Shown: positions 1 through 16,160, counted from the first letter of the stretch. The stretch: DNA of 64,000 bases from Mansonella perstans (GCA_037074765.1 JBAMDO010000181.1:372001-436000); one strand, 5' to 3'. Made by a program: numbers and translations. The notes: generated by a model not told the origin, from the sequence alone.

Positions 1-108
1 TACTGATGATCGTGATATAATGCAAATTTTTGTGATTCATGTAATTTTTGCGGAAATTTGTGTGCTTATTGCGGCTGAGGGCGCTATCTTCTTTTTCCTT
101 TCCCGTAA

Positions 109-3226
<3,118 letters not shown>

Positions 3227-4302
3227 CTTTTCGTTTGCAGTATGCATTTCGATTGCAGCAGTGCTGAACCGTTGTCTAACTTTGGATAGCTTCTTGAACT
3301 TTCAGTTAAAAGGATAGCCTCTTGCTTTATTTTATCTGTAAGAAAGCGTACATAGATTACAGTCCTCTTGACGGATTTCATTTCATCGAGTAATTGTTTT
3401 AGTGTGGTTCGTACTATAAGCGGTTGGTTTATACTCAGCTGATGCACTTTAATCAGTTGCAACTGTATTTCATATCAAAAGAAAAAAAATAATTACACAC
3501 TATAAAAGAATTTTCGGTGGGCAAGGATAAGTTAAGCAAGAAACAGATTTTTAATTTTTCATCTTACAGTTACTTCGTATGGTATCAGATTGACCAAGCA
3601 TATATTTTATGGTAATGCCGTTTAACATTCCTCCTACCAACTGATAAGATTTTTAAGATCTGGTGATGGTAAACCTGTTGCAGCTTTCACTGGTTGCACT
3701 TTCTGAAATGTTGCAACTAAAAAATGGGTAAAATGATGGTTTTTTTTTTTTTTTAAGCTTATCTAATTTATTAAACTTTAGTTAATCTGCATATGTTCTA
3801 AAGTGTTAATACTGATTGTTTCGTAGATCTCAGCGTGTTATCATCATTTCACGCGTTTTAGTAGAATTTCCTTTGTTTAGCGTTTTTTATGCAAAAATGG
3901 AGATACAAGAAATGTTTCTGCGCAATTCAAACAGTTGCAAGGCTTGAAAAAATGTTGATCATATGCTTTTTAATGTTTCATTATTCGTCTTTATTTCAAT
4001 GGTTTGCAAGGCCTCCATATTTTTCTATGTTAATTTGTGCGACGGGAAATTTATGTAATGCAGAAGGTGAGCGATTAAGTACGTTAAAGTGCTATCTGCC
4101 CTGGTCTTTGTAAAATTTAAAATATGAAAATGAAAAGTATTGTGTTCCCATTCCATTATCCTTTTTCCGTTTGAAATAGCGAAGAGAACATTTTTTAAAA
4201 ATATATTAATGCATAAAAAGTTACATTTCATTGTTTGATGGTTCTCGTAGTAATAATTTCTTTGGTCGTTTTTCTTTTTTTTTTTTTTTCTTGCATTTTG
4301 TC

Positions 4303-4322
4303 CATATATATATATATATATG
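4303..4322. repeat. (AT)n microsatellite
   Basis: An uninterrupted AT dinucleotide run in the region downstream of the TMEM184 gene. Confidence 0.9.
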
Positions 4323-5031
4323 TTTTGTCTGTATTGCTACTTGTGTTCTTTCAAGAAAAATAAATGTTATATTACCACCGTACATTGAATAGATGATAAA
4401 ACATAAGGGAAGTGGGTATGAAGAGGCAGAGACATTGAATTTGTTGTTTGTGGCTATGTATCAAACTTAGTTATTCTGTGCAAATCAGCTTATTCTGATG
4501 AATGGATTTAATGCCTTCACAACAATTAAGTGAGATTAGTCAAACATAACGAAAAAGTTTATTTATAGTAGTGGAATTGTGGCAAAATTTGCCACTGCAA
4601 GGAGTTTTTTTTTTTTTTTTTTTCACTCATTTAAGCTTTAGAAGAAAGCAACATAAGCATTGTAAGAGATGTTAAAGTGCAAATTACATGTTAGTGTAGA
4701 TGGAAAAGTGAAATTAGAAGCATAGTTTGAAAATTTATCTGAAGAAGGCAATAATTTTGAATAAAATAGCTTATCTCAATCATTTAAAAACATTTGTATC
4801 ATTTAAATTATTAAAAAAAAATCATTGATCTAAATTAATGGAAAAGTTTGAATGAGAACAAGAATAAATATCAAAGTTTTCTAAGCTAAAATACATTACA
4901 AATAATAGGAACCAATTTGGATGAGATAAAGAGATGGATGATGGGATGAGATTTCAAAAAAAAAGGAAATGGTCTGAAATCATAAAAGCGAGTATTGAAG
5001 AAATTTGTGTCGGGCGTGTCGCGTTATATTT

Positions 5032-5037
5032 GTTTAG
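5032..5037 (+). promoter_or_regulatory. Probable trans-splice (SL) acceptor of the NF-YA gene
   Basis: The sequence TGTTTAG ends at 5037 and lies 30 bases before the inferred ATG at 5068. This is the usual spacing for a spliced-leader acceptor in nematodes. It is inferred from position and consensus only. Confidence 0.5.
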
Positions 5038-5053
5038 GAGGTAATCGATTGTG

Positions 5054-5112
5054 ATTGGACTGCCCGAATGGTGCCGGCCAATCAGCCAACTTGCGATTCA
5101 TCGTCCGCCAAT
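5054..5112. promoter_or_regulatory. Cluster of three CCAAT boxes at the NF-YA gene start
   Basis: A reverse CCAAT (ATTGG) lies at 5054-5058 and forward CCAAT boxes lie at 5078-5082 and 5108-5112. All three extend to CCAATCA or CCAATGA, the flank NF-Y prefers. The first is in the 5' UTR; the other two are inside the first coding exon, where each reads GCC AAT (Ala-Asn). Spacing is about 24 and 30 bases. The gene encodes the subunit that recognises this motif, so autoregulation is possible, but this is inference. Confidence 0.5.
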
Positions 5113-7284
5113 GAGATGTAAGTGGAACGCAGATTAGTAGGCGGGAGTTGAAATATGCTATTTTGGGGCTTTGGTGGGTTTCCTCCGCGGGAAAAAGAGG
5201 GAACAGGGGATTCATATCCAATGCTTTTGAGCTGTAATACTCTGTTCATTCAACATTTGGGAAGTTCTCGTTTAATTTTACTAAATTGCCATTCCTTGAA
5301 CAAATATCCATTTTTCTTTTTATTGTGCTATTTGTTACTTGATCTATAAGTAAATCTTGTAAATCAGTACATATAGTATTGTATTTCATACTGCTATAAG
5401 CTAAATTTACTCTAATGCATAGAAAATTTTATTTCAGTAGCGACGGCAGTACGTCAACACATCCGTATATTATTGCAACTGGTAGTCAACCTACGTCAAC
5501 CTCATCATTCCCTCAGGTTCATTTGAAATCCTGCTATGAGGTATTCTGTCTTTTCGGTGTCTAGATAAAGAAATGATGAAATAACTTGAATTTAGTTGTT
5601 ATATTTTATCATTTTTCTAATGGTAAATTTATGTTGCTTTCGACAACTTTTTGTGATGCAGTATATTGTGACTGAACATATAAGCTTTTGACAAAATTTA
5701 TTAAAAGTTCCAACAGTTGTTTCAGTATCAGCCGTGTCAGGTACAAGTGGTTAATTTAGCAACTGATCTTGATACTGCGATAAATGGTAATGATCAGAAA
5801 TCGTATATATTGATACCAAATGCGCAGCAAGCATTTCAGCTCAATGGAAATTCTGTGCAGGTTGTTATCATTTGTTTTAAGTAGTTCTGTAAGAAGCTAA
5901 TAACTACGTAGCTGAATGCGAAAGATATCTTTCGATTGAGCTCATTTCTGGGTTACAGTTTCAACTGCGAAGTCTTACTTACCTTCATTACAGGTCTTAA
6001 TAGTTATGACCTCTTTTTCTCTTCGTGATCTTACTGTTCCATAATTATATCCATAACTACATGTTTTTGGAAAAACTGGTACAAATTGCATTCCATTATC
6101 TTTTGCTTACAGTATTTATCATTCAGATATTACCTAGTAATGTTCAAGTGATCAATTTGAATGATGTTGCATCATACATCACTCTACCCGGTTCATCTTC
6201 GATATCTGCTAGCGAGCAGAACCAACAACCTTCAACTTCTTCACCCATCATAGGCTCACCGTTCCTATTCGCAGGTATTTCACAGACTCATTTGATTTTA
6301 TTCATTGAAGTGATTTAAAAAGATTTTCATTTTTGTCCTGCTGTCATTTCTAATCTTTGCCGTGCTCTGTAATGCTACATAATCCTCGTCTTCAGCTCAT
6401 AATAAATCAAGCAAACATCTTTAACGTCTCTGAATGTTTTTATCCTCCCTGAACTTTTGTTAGTAATATATAGTGATATTATTGTCTCGAAACGTACTTT
6501 TAAAAACTTTTTAAAAGTTGGCTAGTTTTATCGTTCAGTTGCCAATCGAAAGGAGAACTGAACTAGTTTACCGTTTCTTGTTATTTTGATTTCAAACTAT
6601 CGTGCTTTCAGATGCTAAAGGAATTGATATCGCAAATGTTGTTCAGCTGTTAACGACACAGGTAAATTTCTTTAAATCTTTAGTATAAAAAATGGTTCAA
6701 CCCATCAATTATAGGGTGCGGCGAACAATCCTCTTGTTTCCAAACCAGATGAAGAGCCGCTTTATGTCAACGCCAAACAGTATAATAGGTGAGTGTTTTT
6801 TTACAAATTTTCTGCATAGTCGGCAGTTATGTCGAGTGGAATTTCTTATGCATGCGTTACACATATGCACTTTGCAGAATTATAAAAAGAAGAGCAGCTC
6901 GAGCAAAACTGGAAAGTGAGGGAAGAATTCCCAAGGAAAGGCGGGCAAGTAGTAATGCAGAATATTTTTTTGTTCCTGTTGTTTAATGCTTTCTCTGAAT
7001 ATTTTATGGTTTGTGAAATTTATAAATATTCCTTGATAGTTTGGAGCGAAGTTGTGAATATATCGTTTTTCCAGAAATATCTTCATGAGTCTAGACATAA
7101 ACATGCATTAACGCGCGTAAGAGGTGAAGGAGGAAAATTTGATCGTGGTTCACGTAGCTCGCCAATCCCAGATTCATCACAACAGCAGCGGCTAACAGAG
7201 CAGGTGCGCACAGTATTCCGACCTGCTTACATTGATTGTGGGCCATCCAAGAAATCAGAATCGCCAAAAGTGGATCATCGATAG
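5068..7284 (+). CDS. nfya: Nuclear transcription factor Y subunit alpha (CCAAT-binding, NF-YA/HAP2)
   Basis: Predicted exons are 5068-5117, 5438-5516, 5726-5860, 6127-6274, 6612-6661, 6715-6788, 6878-6944 and 7075-7284 (stop TAG). They sum to 813 bases, or 270 residues, with every phase consistent. NF-YA joins the histone-fold NF-YB/NF-YC dimer and contacts the CCAAT box in the minor groove. The core lies at about residues 170-226: LYVNAKQYNRIIKRRAARAK (the NF-YB/C-binding helix), a linker with GRIPKERR, then KYLHESRHKHAL and RGEGGKF, the DNA-contacting segment. The N-terminal part is rich in Gln, Ser and Thr, as expected of an activation domain. The first exon was chosen because ATG at 5068 follows an SL-type acceptor, ends at a strong GTAAGT donor, and supplies the phase that exon 2 needs. 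The intron at 6945-7074 starts with GC, not GT. Animal NF-YA proteins are usually about 300-350 residues, so this one is short. Confidence 0.93.
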
Positions 7285-7498
7285 ATTTTGTCTAGATTTT
7301 TTCTCTCGTTTAAATGGGCGACTGAATATTGAAAATTTGATAATAAGTGTAGTTTTCTTGACCATATGGAAAGATTGCAATAATATTATATTGCAATCTT
7401 GGAAACTAGCATGGGTAACTAGCTCGACTGTCCCTAAATTTCAAAGCGTTTATATTTATGCGTTCTCCCTAAGTGAACTTTAACCTTAACTAATAGCC

Positions 7499-7504
7499 AA
7501 TAAA
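7499..7504 (+). terminator. Poly(A) signal candidate for NF-YA
   Basis: AATAAA about 215 bases after the NF-YA stop codon, a plausible cleavage signal. Another AATAAA lies near 8116. Confidence 0.45.
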
Positions 7505-10500
7505 TCTTCCTGATTTACGATGTGCTATTTTCCATAAACTGGAACATCTGCTGAAAGTATCTAATTTTATTTCTTTGCCTGCAAGTCATTCCTATTGCGG
7601 AATAGCAAACATATGATATTCAGTTGCTCTTCGTGCTTTATATCCATCTATCTTAACTGTTAAGCATGAGCTTAAGTCTTGCAGATATGTTTTCCATAAT
7701 TGGAACCGTATAAGAATTGAGTGGGACTTTGCTGAATCATAATTAGAATGGTTATCAATTCATTTTCTTTTGTATTTTGCAATTTGGTTGGATGGTCAGT
7801 TTTTCAGTAGTCTCTTTCGTGTATTGCAGGTCATTTATTCCCATTATTCTTTTAGATTTATTGCTAATGAATATGATTATAAATTCATATAAGACTTGAT
7901 TGGTCTGCAGTGGTATTCATCTACTTTTCAGTGACATAATATGTTCGGTGTTTTGGGTTATATCTCTTTCTATCCCTTTGAAACTGCCTAATGGAAGTTA
8001 GTGTCTTGTGGTTATCAACAGTATTATTACAATGGATGTTGCGTTTCGTCAGTTGAAATTTGAAGCGTTACCTACTCGTATGAATTAAGGAGATGGTTTA
8101 TTGCATGAGTTGCGAAATAAAGTTTACATTTGAATCTAATATTATTTGTTGCGCTCCTCGTGCTTACCCTATCGTCAGCTACAGCAAATCCCTTCATTAT
8201 CAAAGAAATGCGAATATTCAAGGTTAAATAGAGCAAGCAACAAAAATGTCTTTTGCTGAAGGTATTCTGTACTTGGCGGATTTACGTCATGCAAGAATCA
8301 GCATTCTAAAATGCTTAGTTTGTCGGCCAGTTTCGGTGGACCAACTCTTCAGTGATTCTTTCTAGCAATGCTAATCTCTGCCTAATGTATCGCGAATATG
8401 AATCAGTATCACGGTATACCATGGATCCCTAAAAAATTTGCAGTTGAAAGGTTAGGAAATAAAATTTTTAGTTTTCAGAAACAGTGAGAAAGCAACTGTA
8501 ATGCGGGAGTTCATGTCACGAAGACTATAAGGATTATTTTGAAATTCTTGTATATTGACGTTGCAGAAAGATATCAGACGTTCCAGTAACTGTGCCATTA
8601 TTTTACTCTTGTTTCTTGAAACTTATTTTCTTCCATTTACGATTCCTATAAAACTTTCGGGTGAAATAGTTCCAGCTGTTTCATTGTAAGATTCATTGTA
8701 ATTGCGATGTTTTTTGAGTTTTTAGATAAAGTACTGTTGGTTCATTTTCCAAAAAGTGTGAAGTTGAGACCAGAAACATACTATCTCCATTAATCATATA
8801 GCTGAATTTTTGCTTCGCTAACCACCAAACATCTCTGTAATCTAAAATGATTTTATATTCTATAGGAATTGAACAAGATATTTTTGCATGAATGTATTCA
8901 GGGGAGCTGAAAATAATCCCTCTGAGGTATGCATATTTATATATGCAGGAACTACCACTTATCTTCGCATACAACTGCAGATAACCATAACAAACTTAAA
9001 TTCAATACAGAAGAATATGAAAATATAAATGGAAAGAGAACTAGTCGACAACGCCAGATTTTGAAACATTTTTAGAAGTATTGATTAAGAAGAAAAAGCT
9101 TTGCCTGGTTGGCACGAAAAATATTAGCTATGAATGTCCGCATCACTATATAACGTCCTTCAACAAAAATGACGACATCGAACTCTTGCTTACTTTTCAC
9201 AATTTATAATATGTAGAACATAATGAAATACGTCACTCTGTCTTCTGAATCATATAAGTAATAATTTACAGTCAGTAACTTTTCGAAAAGCGCCACTGCT
9301 GATGAAAGTAACAACAGTTGCGACATGTTTCATTGCTTCTTCAAATCTCCGATAGATTTGCAGTATAACTTAGTTCATAAAAAGCCATACTAGGAGAAAT
9401 ATTTTTATATTTAATTTACGATTCTATCAACTCTTTCTTGGATTTCATTACTTTTTACTCTTTGAAAATATTTGGTAATTTTTATTCACAAATCCAAAGT
9501 TCCCTATGCTCTATCTTTGCAAAAAAAAGAAAATAATCTTTATGCGGACATTTGTCTGTGGAAATTGAAGTTCTTTTCCGATTGGAAGAATTTTATGTTC
9601 GTTATTTCGCATATAAATTTCAAATTTATATACCGAAAATTCCTTTACTCTATCGCAAATCTTGAGGACAACCATAACGCATTCTTATCATGAATGATAT
9701 CATAAGTTTGTTGAATATAATGGATAAATATATTCGGGTATGTTACTGAAAGCAGAATGCTAAATTTATTTTTGATAAGTAAAGTGCTTGTATTCAATGT
9801 TCAAAAAAAATCAATACATGTATTTTATAGCTACAACCGCACTTTGATGTGGCATTAACTCATTTTTTCACAAATATGTTCAAATTTAGTGAAAAAGCGA
9901 ATGATCAGTGCCAGGCTTAAGATGATTTGAGGCTACATGGATAATACCTTCTAAATTTAATTGGAATATTCTGATGCTTCTTTTTGTTCTCAAATCACTA
10001 AAAAATTTTCATTGCTAAAGAAATATCTTAATGGGTCTGATAGAGCAGTATATTTCAAAAGCAATTAAGTGCCATCAAATATTAATTCTTTTTCGCTATT
10101 GTACTTTTTTTGCTACTCTGCACGGAACATTTCGATGAAACGATTAATTAACGTTTCTATCATTTATTTATGAATTACGTAATATATTAAACGATGAACT
10201 TAAACATACTTCTTTTTTATTTTTTTTGAATACACTTTTTAGACCATCCCAGTGGAATTCATACGGTTGCAGATACATCTGAATCAGCAGTACGATCAAT
10301 GCGTTCCGTCTATTCCATTTTCTTTGTGAATTCTGTTTCATTCCAGTTTTTGATCTAGTCAGGAAACGAAAAGTATTTCATTCAGAAAGGTTTTTTCTAC
10401 TAAGTTTTTCTATCCAACTCACTAATTAGATTTCAAAATTGTTGTTGCGACTAATCCTTCAACTGTAGTTTTTTAACTATTCCAAAAATTTAGCATTTAG

Positions 10501-12057
10501 GAATCGCTTTGAGAAAGTGCATTAAGAGAGCTGCAAAAGCTTTATTTCCGGGAAATTTAAACCTTATCAGAGAAAGTGAAATTTTGCTTGTTGTATAGAA
10601 GAGTATTTTAAAAAATCTGTTGTTTGAATTCACTTTAAAATACTTCAGAAATGTTAGAGTTGAAATAAACTCGGAAGTAGGAAGAATATCCAGATATCCT
10701 ACATCGGTTACAAACCTTCAGTTCCATTTAGTTCTTGATTTCCGAGCTGTCTGATTTACGACCCGTCAAAAAACTGACTGGCCTCGTTTTCTAAGTGACT
10801 CATATCGTCACCAAAATTGTTTGCTCATGCTATCTTGAATTGTGGAGGTTTTTGGACAGGCAAGGAGTATCATCCGTTTTTTCTGAAAGTTGGAAGTTTT
10901 ATGGAGGGCAAAAAAATTATAATTAAATTACGGTTAAATCAAGAAGATTACGATCGTTTTATGATCCCAGCCTACTCAATTTAATTGTAAATAGGCGGTT
11001 CAGAACAAAACTTCATAGTAAGCGCCATTCTACCTCGACCAATTTCAACCAGTTTAATTTCCAGCCCTATAATTGATGAAAAATTTTCGATCATGCATAG
11101 AAGGATGGGAATTTTTTTAGCTTGTATGTTTATACAAGCGTAATTATCAATGTAGAGTAATTGGAAATGCAGCGAGCTTGAATCTGAACCTTTTAAATAA
11201 TGCTGACGCTTCGAATCAGTGTGTCACAGTCAGTAGTGACTCACATTGAAGTTCATAATTGGTGGTGAATTTTTGACTTGTTTGAAAGATTTGTTGATTG
11301 ATTTCTTTTTTTCTAAAGTATAGAAATAATCAGTTTCACAGTTCATATTTCAATGTTCACAGATATAAAACTGCTCCCTTTCATTCCCAATATTTATTCG
11401 GTATGCAAAACTTTTGAAGACTGATGAATTTGACTGCAAAGTCTTAAAAGCAATTAACTGAGCGGAAGCTTTTAATCAAATTTTGCTGTCATTATCAAAG
11501 AGCGTGTATCTTTGCCCTCATATTTTCATTACGTTTTCTGCACACTTTGGTACAAGCAAAGTGTGAGTACCAAATAGGATTCGTTGAACATGTCATTTCC
11601 GTGCGAAATACATGCAACTCAGGAGGAAGATGGCGGAAAAGGAAATACGGACTGTTTGATGTTGATGATGCTTAGCAATTTCGTTCAAACAGAATGGAGA
11701 GGGAGAGATGAGTCATTGGGGTGAGGAGGGTGACGGATTATTTTTAAGATAGGCATTGTAAGGCCTTCCTTTCTGTAGAGATGACGAAATATTTGTCATT
11801 TAGGACGGATATATGTGCGACAAATATACATTATATATGTATACATACACACATACACGTATACATACAGGGCATGCCTTAAACCTGGATGTTGTAGTAG
11901 TCATGTCATCATATCATGGGTAACATCGGGGTGGTTTCCCGTGGGTAACGCTCATGTACACTTATAGAAATGCAGGAACAGACGCACAGAGAGCGATAGA
12001 CGAAGAGACTCCCCATGACTTTGCTGCCCGCTCTCCCGCCGGGTCACAGATCGCATC

Positions 12058-12065
12058 TATAAAAG
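12058..12065 (+). promoter_or_regulatory. TATA-box-like element
   Basis: TATAAAAG lies in a locally GC-rich patch about 120 bases upstream of the hairpin at 12187-12251. The context suggests a possible Pol II start for a small noncoding transcript. There is no experimental support. Confidence 0.3.
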
Positions 12066-12186
12066 AGTGGGTTTACAACTGAATGATGATTCATTTTCTG
12101 GTGGAACGCTTTCTAGAGAGAATGTTCACCTGCTTAGTGCGGTAGTTGTCGAGATTGATTGTGAATCATAGCTGGGCCCTTTGTAA

Positions 12187-12251
12187 AGCTTTGTACTTCG
12201 GCTAAGGTGCTGCTACGATTACGGGACAACACCTTGGCTAGGTACAATGCT
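12187..12251 (+). ncRNA. Pre-miRNA-like hairpin (candidate)
   Basis: The arms 12187-12209 and 12230-12251 fold back on each other around a loop of about 20 bases. The outer stem AGCTTTGTAC pairs with GTACAATGCT (one mismatch). The inner stem GGCTAAGGTG pairs with CACCTTGGCT (two wobble pairs). A small 3/2 internal loop separates them. About 19 of 22 positions pair, in a 65-nt unit, which is the size of a metazoan pre-miRNA. I do not recognise the arms as a known miRNA. The strand is uncertain, because a hairpin looks similar on both strands. Confidence 0.4.
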
Positions 12252-12578
12252 CAACATATCGGCTTCTTACCCTTCGGGTATCATCCATATGTAATTAACC
12301 TCTACGAAAATATAAGCTTTCTCCTTATCATTTGCCACAATTGGTCGGCCTGTTCCATTAATTTTTTACTTCTCAACCAACACATTATGTGATAAATCAA
12401 AATACTCAGGTCACTAAATCGTTTATTAATTTTCATAATTTTTGAAGTTGAACAAAATTCGGAAGATTGAAGATAGCGATTAAGCATTAAAAAGCCTATG
12501 AAAACTTACCGACTTTATAAAAGTTTTGATTTTTAGTCTTTAAAGTTTCAAACTTTTCCTCATATTAAAACTTTAACA

Positions 12579-12598
12579 CTGAAACTTTAAAGTTTCAG
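12579..12598. repeat. Perfect 20-bp palindrome
   Basis: CTGAAACTTTAAAGTTTCAG reads the same on both strands. The half-site AAAGTTTCA also recurs at about 12542-12550. No function is assigned. Confidence 0.85.
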
Positions 12599-12849
12599 AT
12601 TGCAATTCTTTTATAATTCCGTTCAAAATTTCCAGCAGTTGCTCGATATTCTTGTTTTTCCCTTCATAACATTTAAAACTTCATGTCAGTATCATGTCAC
12701 TATTCTGCAACTTTCGTCTTCTGCTTGCTATAAGAAAACAAAATTCATTAATGAGACAACCAAGTGTCGTGTTCCTGTGTCTTCATATATTAAAACATTT
12801 ATGCTTGTATGTATATTTATATAATATATACATATATACAAGCGTGTCT

Positions 12850-12903
12850 ATGTCTGTGTTTGTGTGTATTTATGTGTGTGTGTGTGTGTGGTGTGTGTGT
12901 GTC

Positions 12904-12934
<31 letters not shown>

Positions 12935-12946
12935 ATGTGTGTGTGT
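12850..12946. repeat. (GT)n-rich microsatellite
   Basis: An imperfect GT/GTAT repeat on the plus strand. The cysteine- and valine-rich frames it opens are not genes. Confidence 0.9.
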
Positions 12947-15941
12947 CGTACTAGAATCGACGAAGTCTTTACACTTTCAAGAATTTGCTAAGAATCTGTG
13001 CGTCGTTATCTACTCATATTGCTAGAAAATGTCATGCTATAATAGATTCCTCATGTTGTTGTTATTGTTGTTTTTGGTCGATTATTTTGAAAGCAGTTTG
13101 AAATATCGACACTAATCATACAGACAAAAAAAGAAGAAAAGCGCAAAAAAGCAAAAAATATCACGAGAATAAACAGTAGTAGAATTTAGCGAGATGATGA
13201 TGTGTAGGTGTAGTAAAAGAGCTTCTGTATTTCTTTTTCATAATACTTTAATTTTCGATGCAAAAAAAAATAATCCACATATTAGCGAAAAAAAAGCCGA
13301 AGAAAAAAGTATTGGCGACTTTGAAAAATTATTTGTGATTCAATAAATTCAACCAGTACTTAATCTGCTTTATATAAAAATAATCTCTGCATGTTAATTG
13401 TCTTATGATTCATTTGTGCTGCACAATTTTCATCAATTTTCATTTTATTAATCTTTTTTTCTTCACTGTAACAATCCTTAGAATTTCATTTACTGTCATT
13501 TTGGAATTAGGTAACCAGTTGACTTCTTCATGGATGAATATATATCCATTTGAGTGAACGAAATAGCAACAATATTAACCTACTAAATTAAGATTTTTGT
13601 TTAATCCATTAAGGTGGCTTAGAAATAAGCGAGTACTATTTGATTGATATTGAACACTTTTTGCGACATAATGAATGTTTATGAGTTGAAATTATGGTTG
13701 TTAAAACATTTCTTTAGATTTGAAGAAAAAAAATGAAACAAAATAAGCAAGCGGAAGAAAAAGGACAACAGGATGACTCATCGGCGCACAGTTTTATTTT
13801 TTATTTACGCTCAAAAGCAACTTTAACACAACATTTCAAGTTGGTTTCTCAGTATTGATGCCGCTCCAGTGCTGAATTAATAAAACGTCCACGGATCGTT
13901 TAAACATTACACAACAGCCGGTTGATGAAGACTGCTTAAAGTGATTGCAAAGATTGAAATGAAGTTTGTTTTCCACATATGATATCCTCCTGTTCCTATT
14001 GATTTGTATTAAATGAAATCACCTACGGGAAAACAATAAATATTGAAATGACTAATTAGGTTGCAAGCCATAATGGCTGTTTTATCTGTTTTATCCTCAA
14101 TTTTAGGCTTTTCTTTTGTATTCTCGTATTTCAATTAATGCTTTCTTCATTTGATATAAGTTATTTCTCTTTAGTGGTCTGCTCTGTCAAAATTAAAGAG
14201 GATTGCATGCGGTTAGATGCATTCTGAAAAAAAGAAAATTGCATGTGGCAATTAATTCATGGTGTGTAAGCGTTAAGTTCGCGAATTTTTCTTGCTATAT
14301 TTTCTAAGTTTTGCTTTCAGCAGATTGTTTACTACTTTTGATAGAATTGAATTGCAAAAGCTGGTGGAAATAATGCTAGCTTGACATTTATAGGAAAAAG
14401 CAGCATATTCCCGCATTTAAAAATGGAATGTTTCTCGAGGAGGAATTTGTTTGTAATGATCCAGAATATATAAAAAAACAATGTACTTAAAAAACGGAAA
14501 AACTGTCACTTGAAATAGAGTATGGCATAGGATTCGAATTTGAAAACTAATTGATAATTAGCATATTATTTTCGTTCTATGCTATTAAGAAAGAAATTGA
14601 ATTATTTCAAGAGTTTTTGAATATTCTGCTTACGAAGTTTATTTCTTTCACCAACTCAGTCAGTCAAATCTGCTTACCAATATTGATTTAGAGCTGATCG
14701 GTAGAAACCGAAAAAGTATTCTTCATTTAATACTTGAAACATTAAATAATTACACCGTAGCAACAGAAATCAAAATACATAATTGAGCTTGTGAAAGCTT
14801 TTGCAAAATTCTCAAAAGCAAGTTGTACCTGGAAAAAAGTAAAAATAATCGTTGTTGTAGCGGTCTTCTTTGAAGCAGCGTCAGGAACAATCTCCAAGCG
14901 AATGAACTAGGATAAAATTAACCTGCATTTTTCTTCTTCAATTTTAACTTTTTTTATAATGCAATAAACTGAAATGTTAAATTGAAGCAAATTGTTTATC
15001 AATGCAATTCGTCATATGTTTATGTTTCACTTAGATGAAATCACTTTGAATACACACCATATGAGTAAAGTTTTCAGTAATTCATTTCCAATTGTTATAT
15101 TGTATCAATTTTCTGTCAATCAAATCTAATAAATCAATTCCACAAGCATTGTAATATGCTGAATTTCCTTTGTTATTTATGGTACTGTAATTGAACATGA
15201 CAGTTTTGTTTATTATAAAATTGAACAATTGTTATATTATTCAGGTGCCTTGGTTCTTTTGACAGCAATATGACTAAATGGACCGAGTCAGGAACAACAT
15301 TTTAACTCTAACTTATCCCCCAGTAAGCGCAGATGTAGGATAGCTTGCCAACACAAATCAAGGACAATCTTTTATGCCATAATTCCATAAAACATATCTG
15401 CCAATGGTTTTCGTTTTTTAAGCTACTCAAAGATACAAAATTGGAAAATGATTGAATCACTGAGTGAACAAGCAGTCACGGTACTCTTCTCAAAATAAAT
15501 CACTTATTTCTTGGCTACCAGTGCAAAAAACACCGGTCCATTTGTTTGACCCATTATGAGAATGCAATAAGCATGAGTCTCTTTTGTTTCAACCACTATC
15601 GCCGTTGCATAACAACACGTGAGAGTGCCGGAGGAAGCACTGCGACCGCATCAACAATTGTTAAAGTGCTCTCAACGAGAATTCATTTGACTTTTTGAGG
15701 CACTTTCAGCTGTGATTGCCTAACAAATAAATAAATAATGAATGAAATGCGCTAAAGGCGGATTATTTATACTCCTAACTTCGTAGCATCTTATGTGACC
15801 CAGTCTTTTATAATATATAAATATACGCTGATATTTTTAGTTTTTTATATGATGTGTGCGTATCTCAGTCAGTCAGTTATCTAAGGACAAACGAATTCGA
15901 AATGTGGGATAGTTGTTGGATGAAAAGGACAGATGCTATCC

Positions 15942-16160
15942 TAGATTCGCTTGAAGGACTTTACTGAGTGGAATACACCTCAGATATCCAACCGAACTAA
16001 TGAAGCAGTTGATAGGGGACCATTAAATGATGAGAATGAATGTTCTTTCTTACGGATGTTATTGACTGCTAATCTGAACAATGCTGTCGAGAAGACTAAA
16101 GCAGAAACGGGGTTAGGGAAAGGCTGCGAATTGAAGTGTGGTAAAGCTGTAACAGAATGA
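15942..16160 (+). other. Unassigned open frame, possible exon
   Basis: After a CCTAG acceptor-like site ending at 15941, a frame stays open to the stop at 16158-16160. It encodes about 72 mostly hydrophilic residues (for example DFTEWNTPQISNRTNEAVDR). It lacks an in-frame ATG near its start, and I recognise no domain. It lies in a patch of higher GC than its surroundings. It could be an exon of a gene I cannot otherwise see, or chance. Confidence 0.15.

Larger units (their letters stand above)
3227..5037. other. 3' UTR and intergenic DNA between TMEM184 and NF-YA
   Basis: No convincing coding exon is seen. An AATAAA at 4359-4364 is a plausible poly(A) signal for the TMEM184 gene. The stretch also holds an (AT)n run at 4303-4322 and T-rich homopolymers near 4277-4290 and 4604-4622. 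Confidence 0.5.

Noticed and set aside
12694..12991. Cys/Val-rich open frames in 12.7-13.0 kb
   Set aside because: They are translations of a GT microsatellite.
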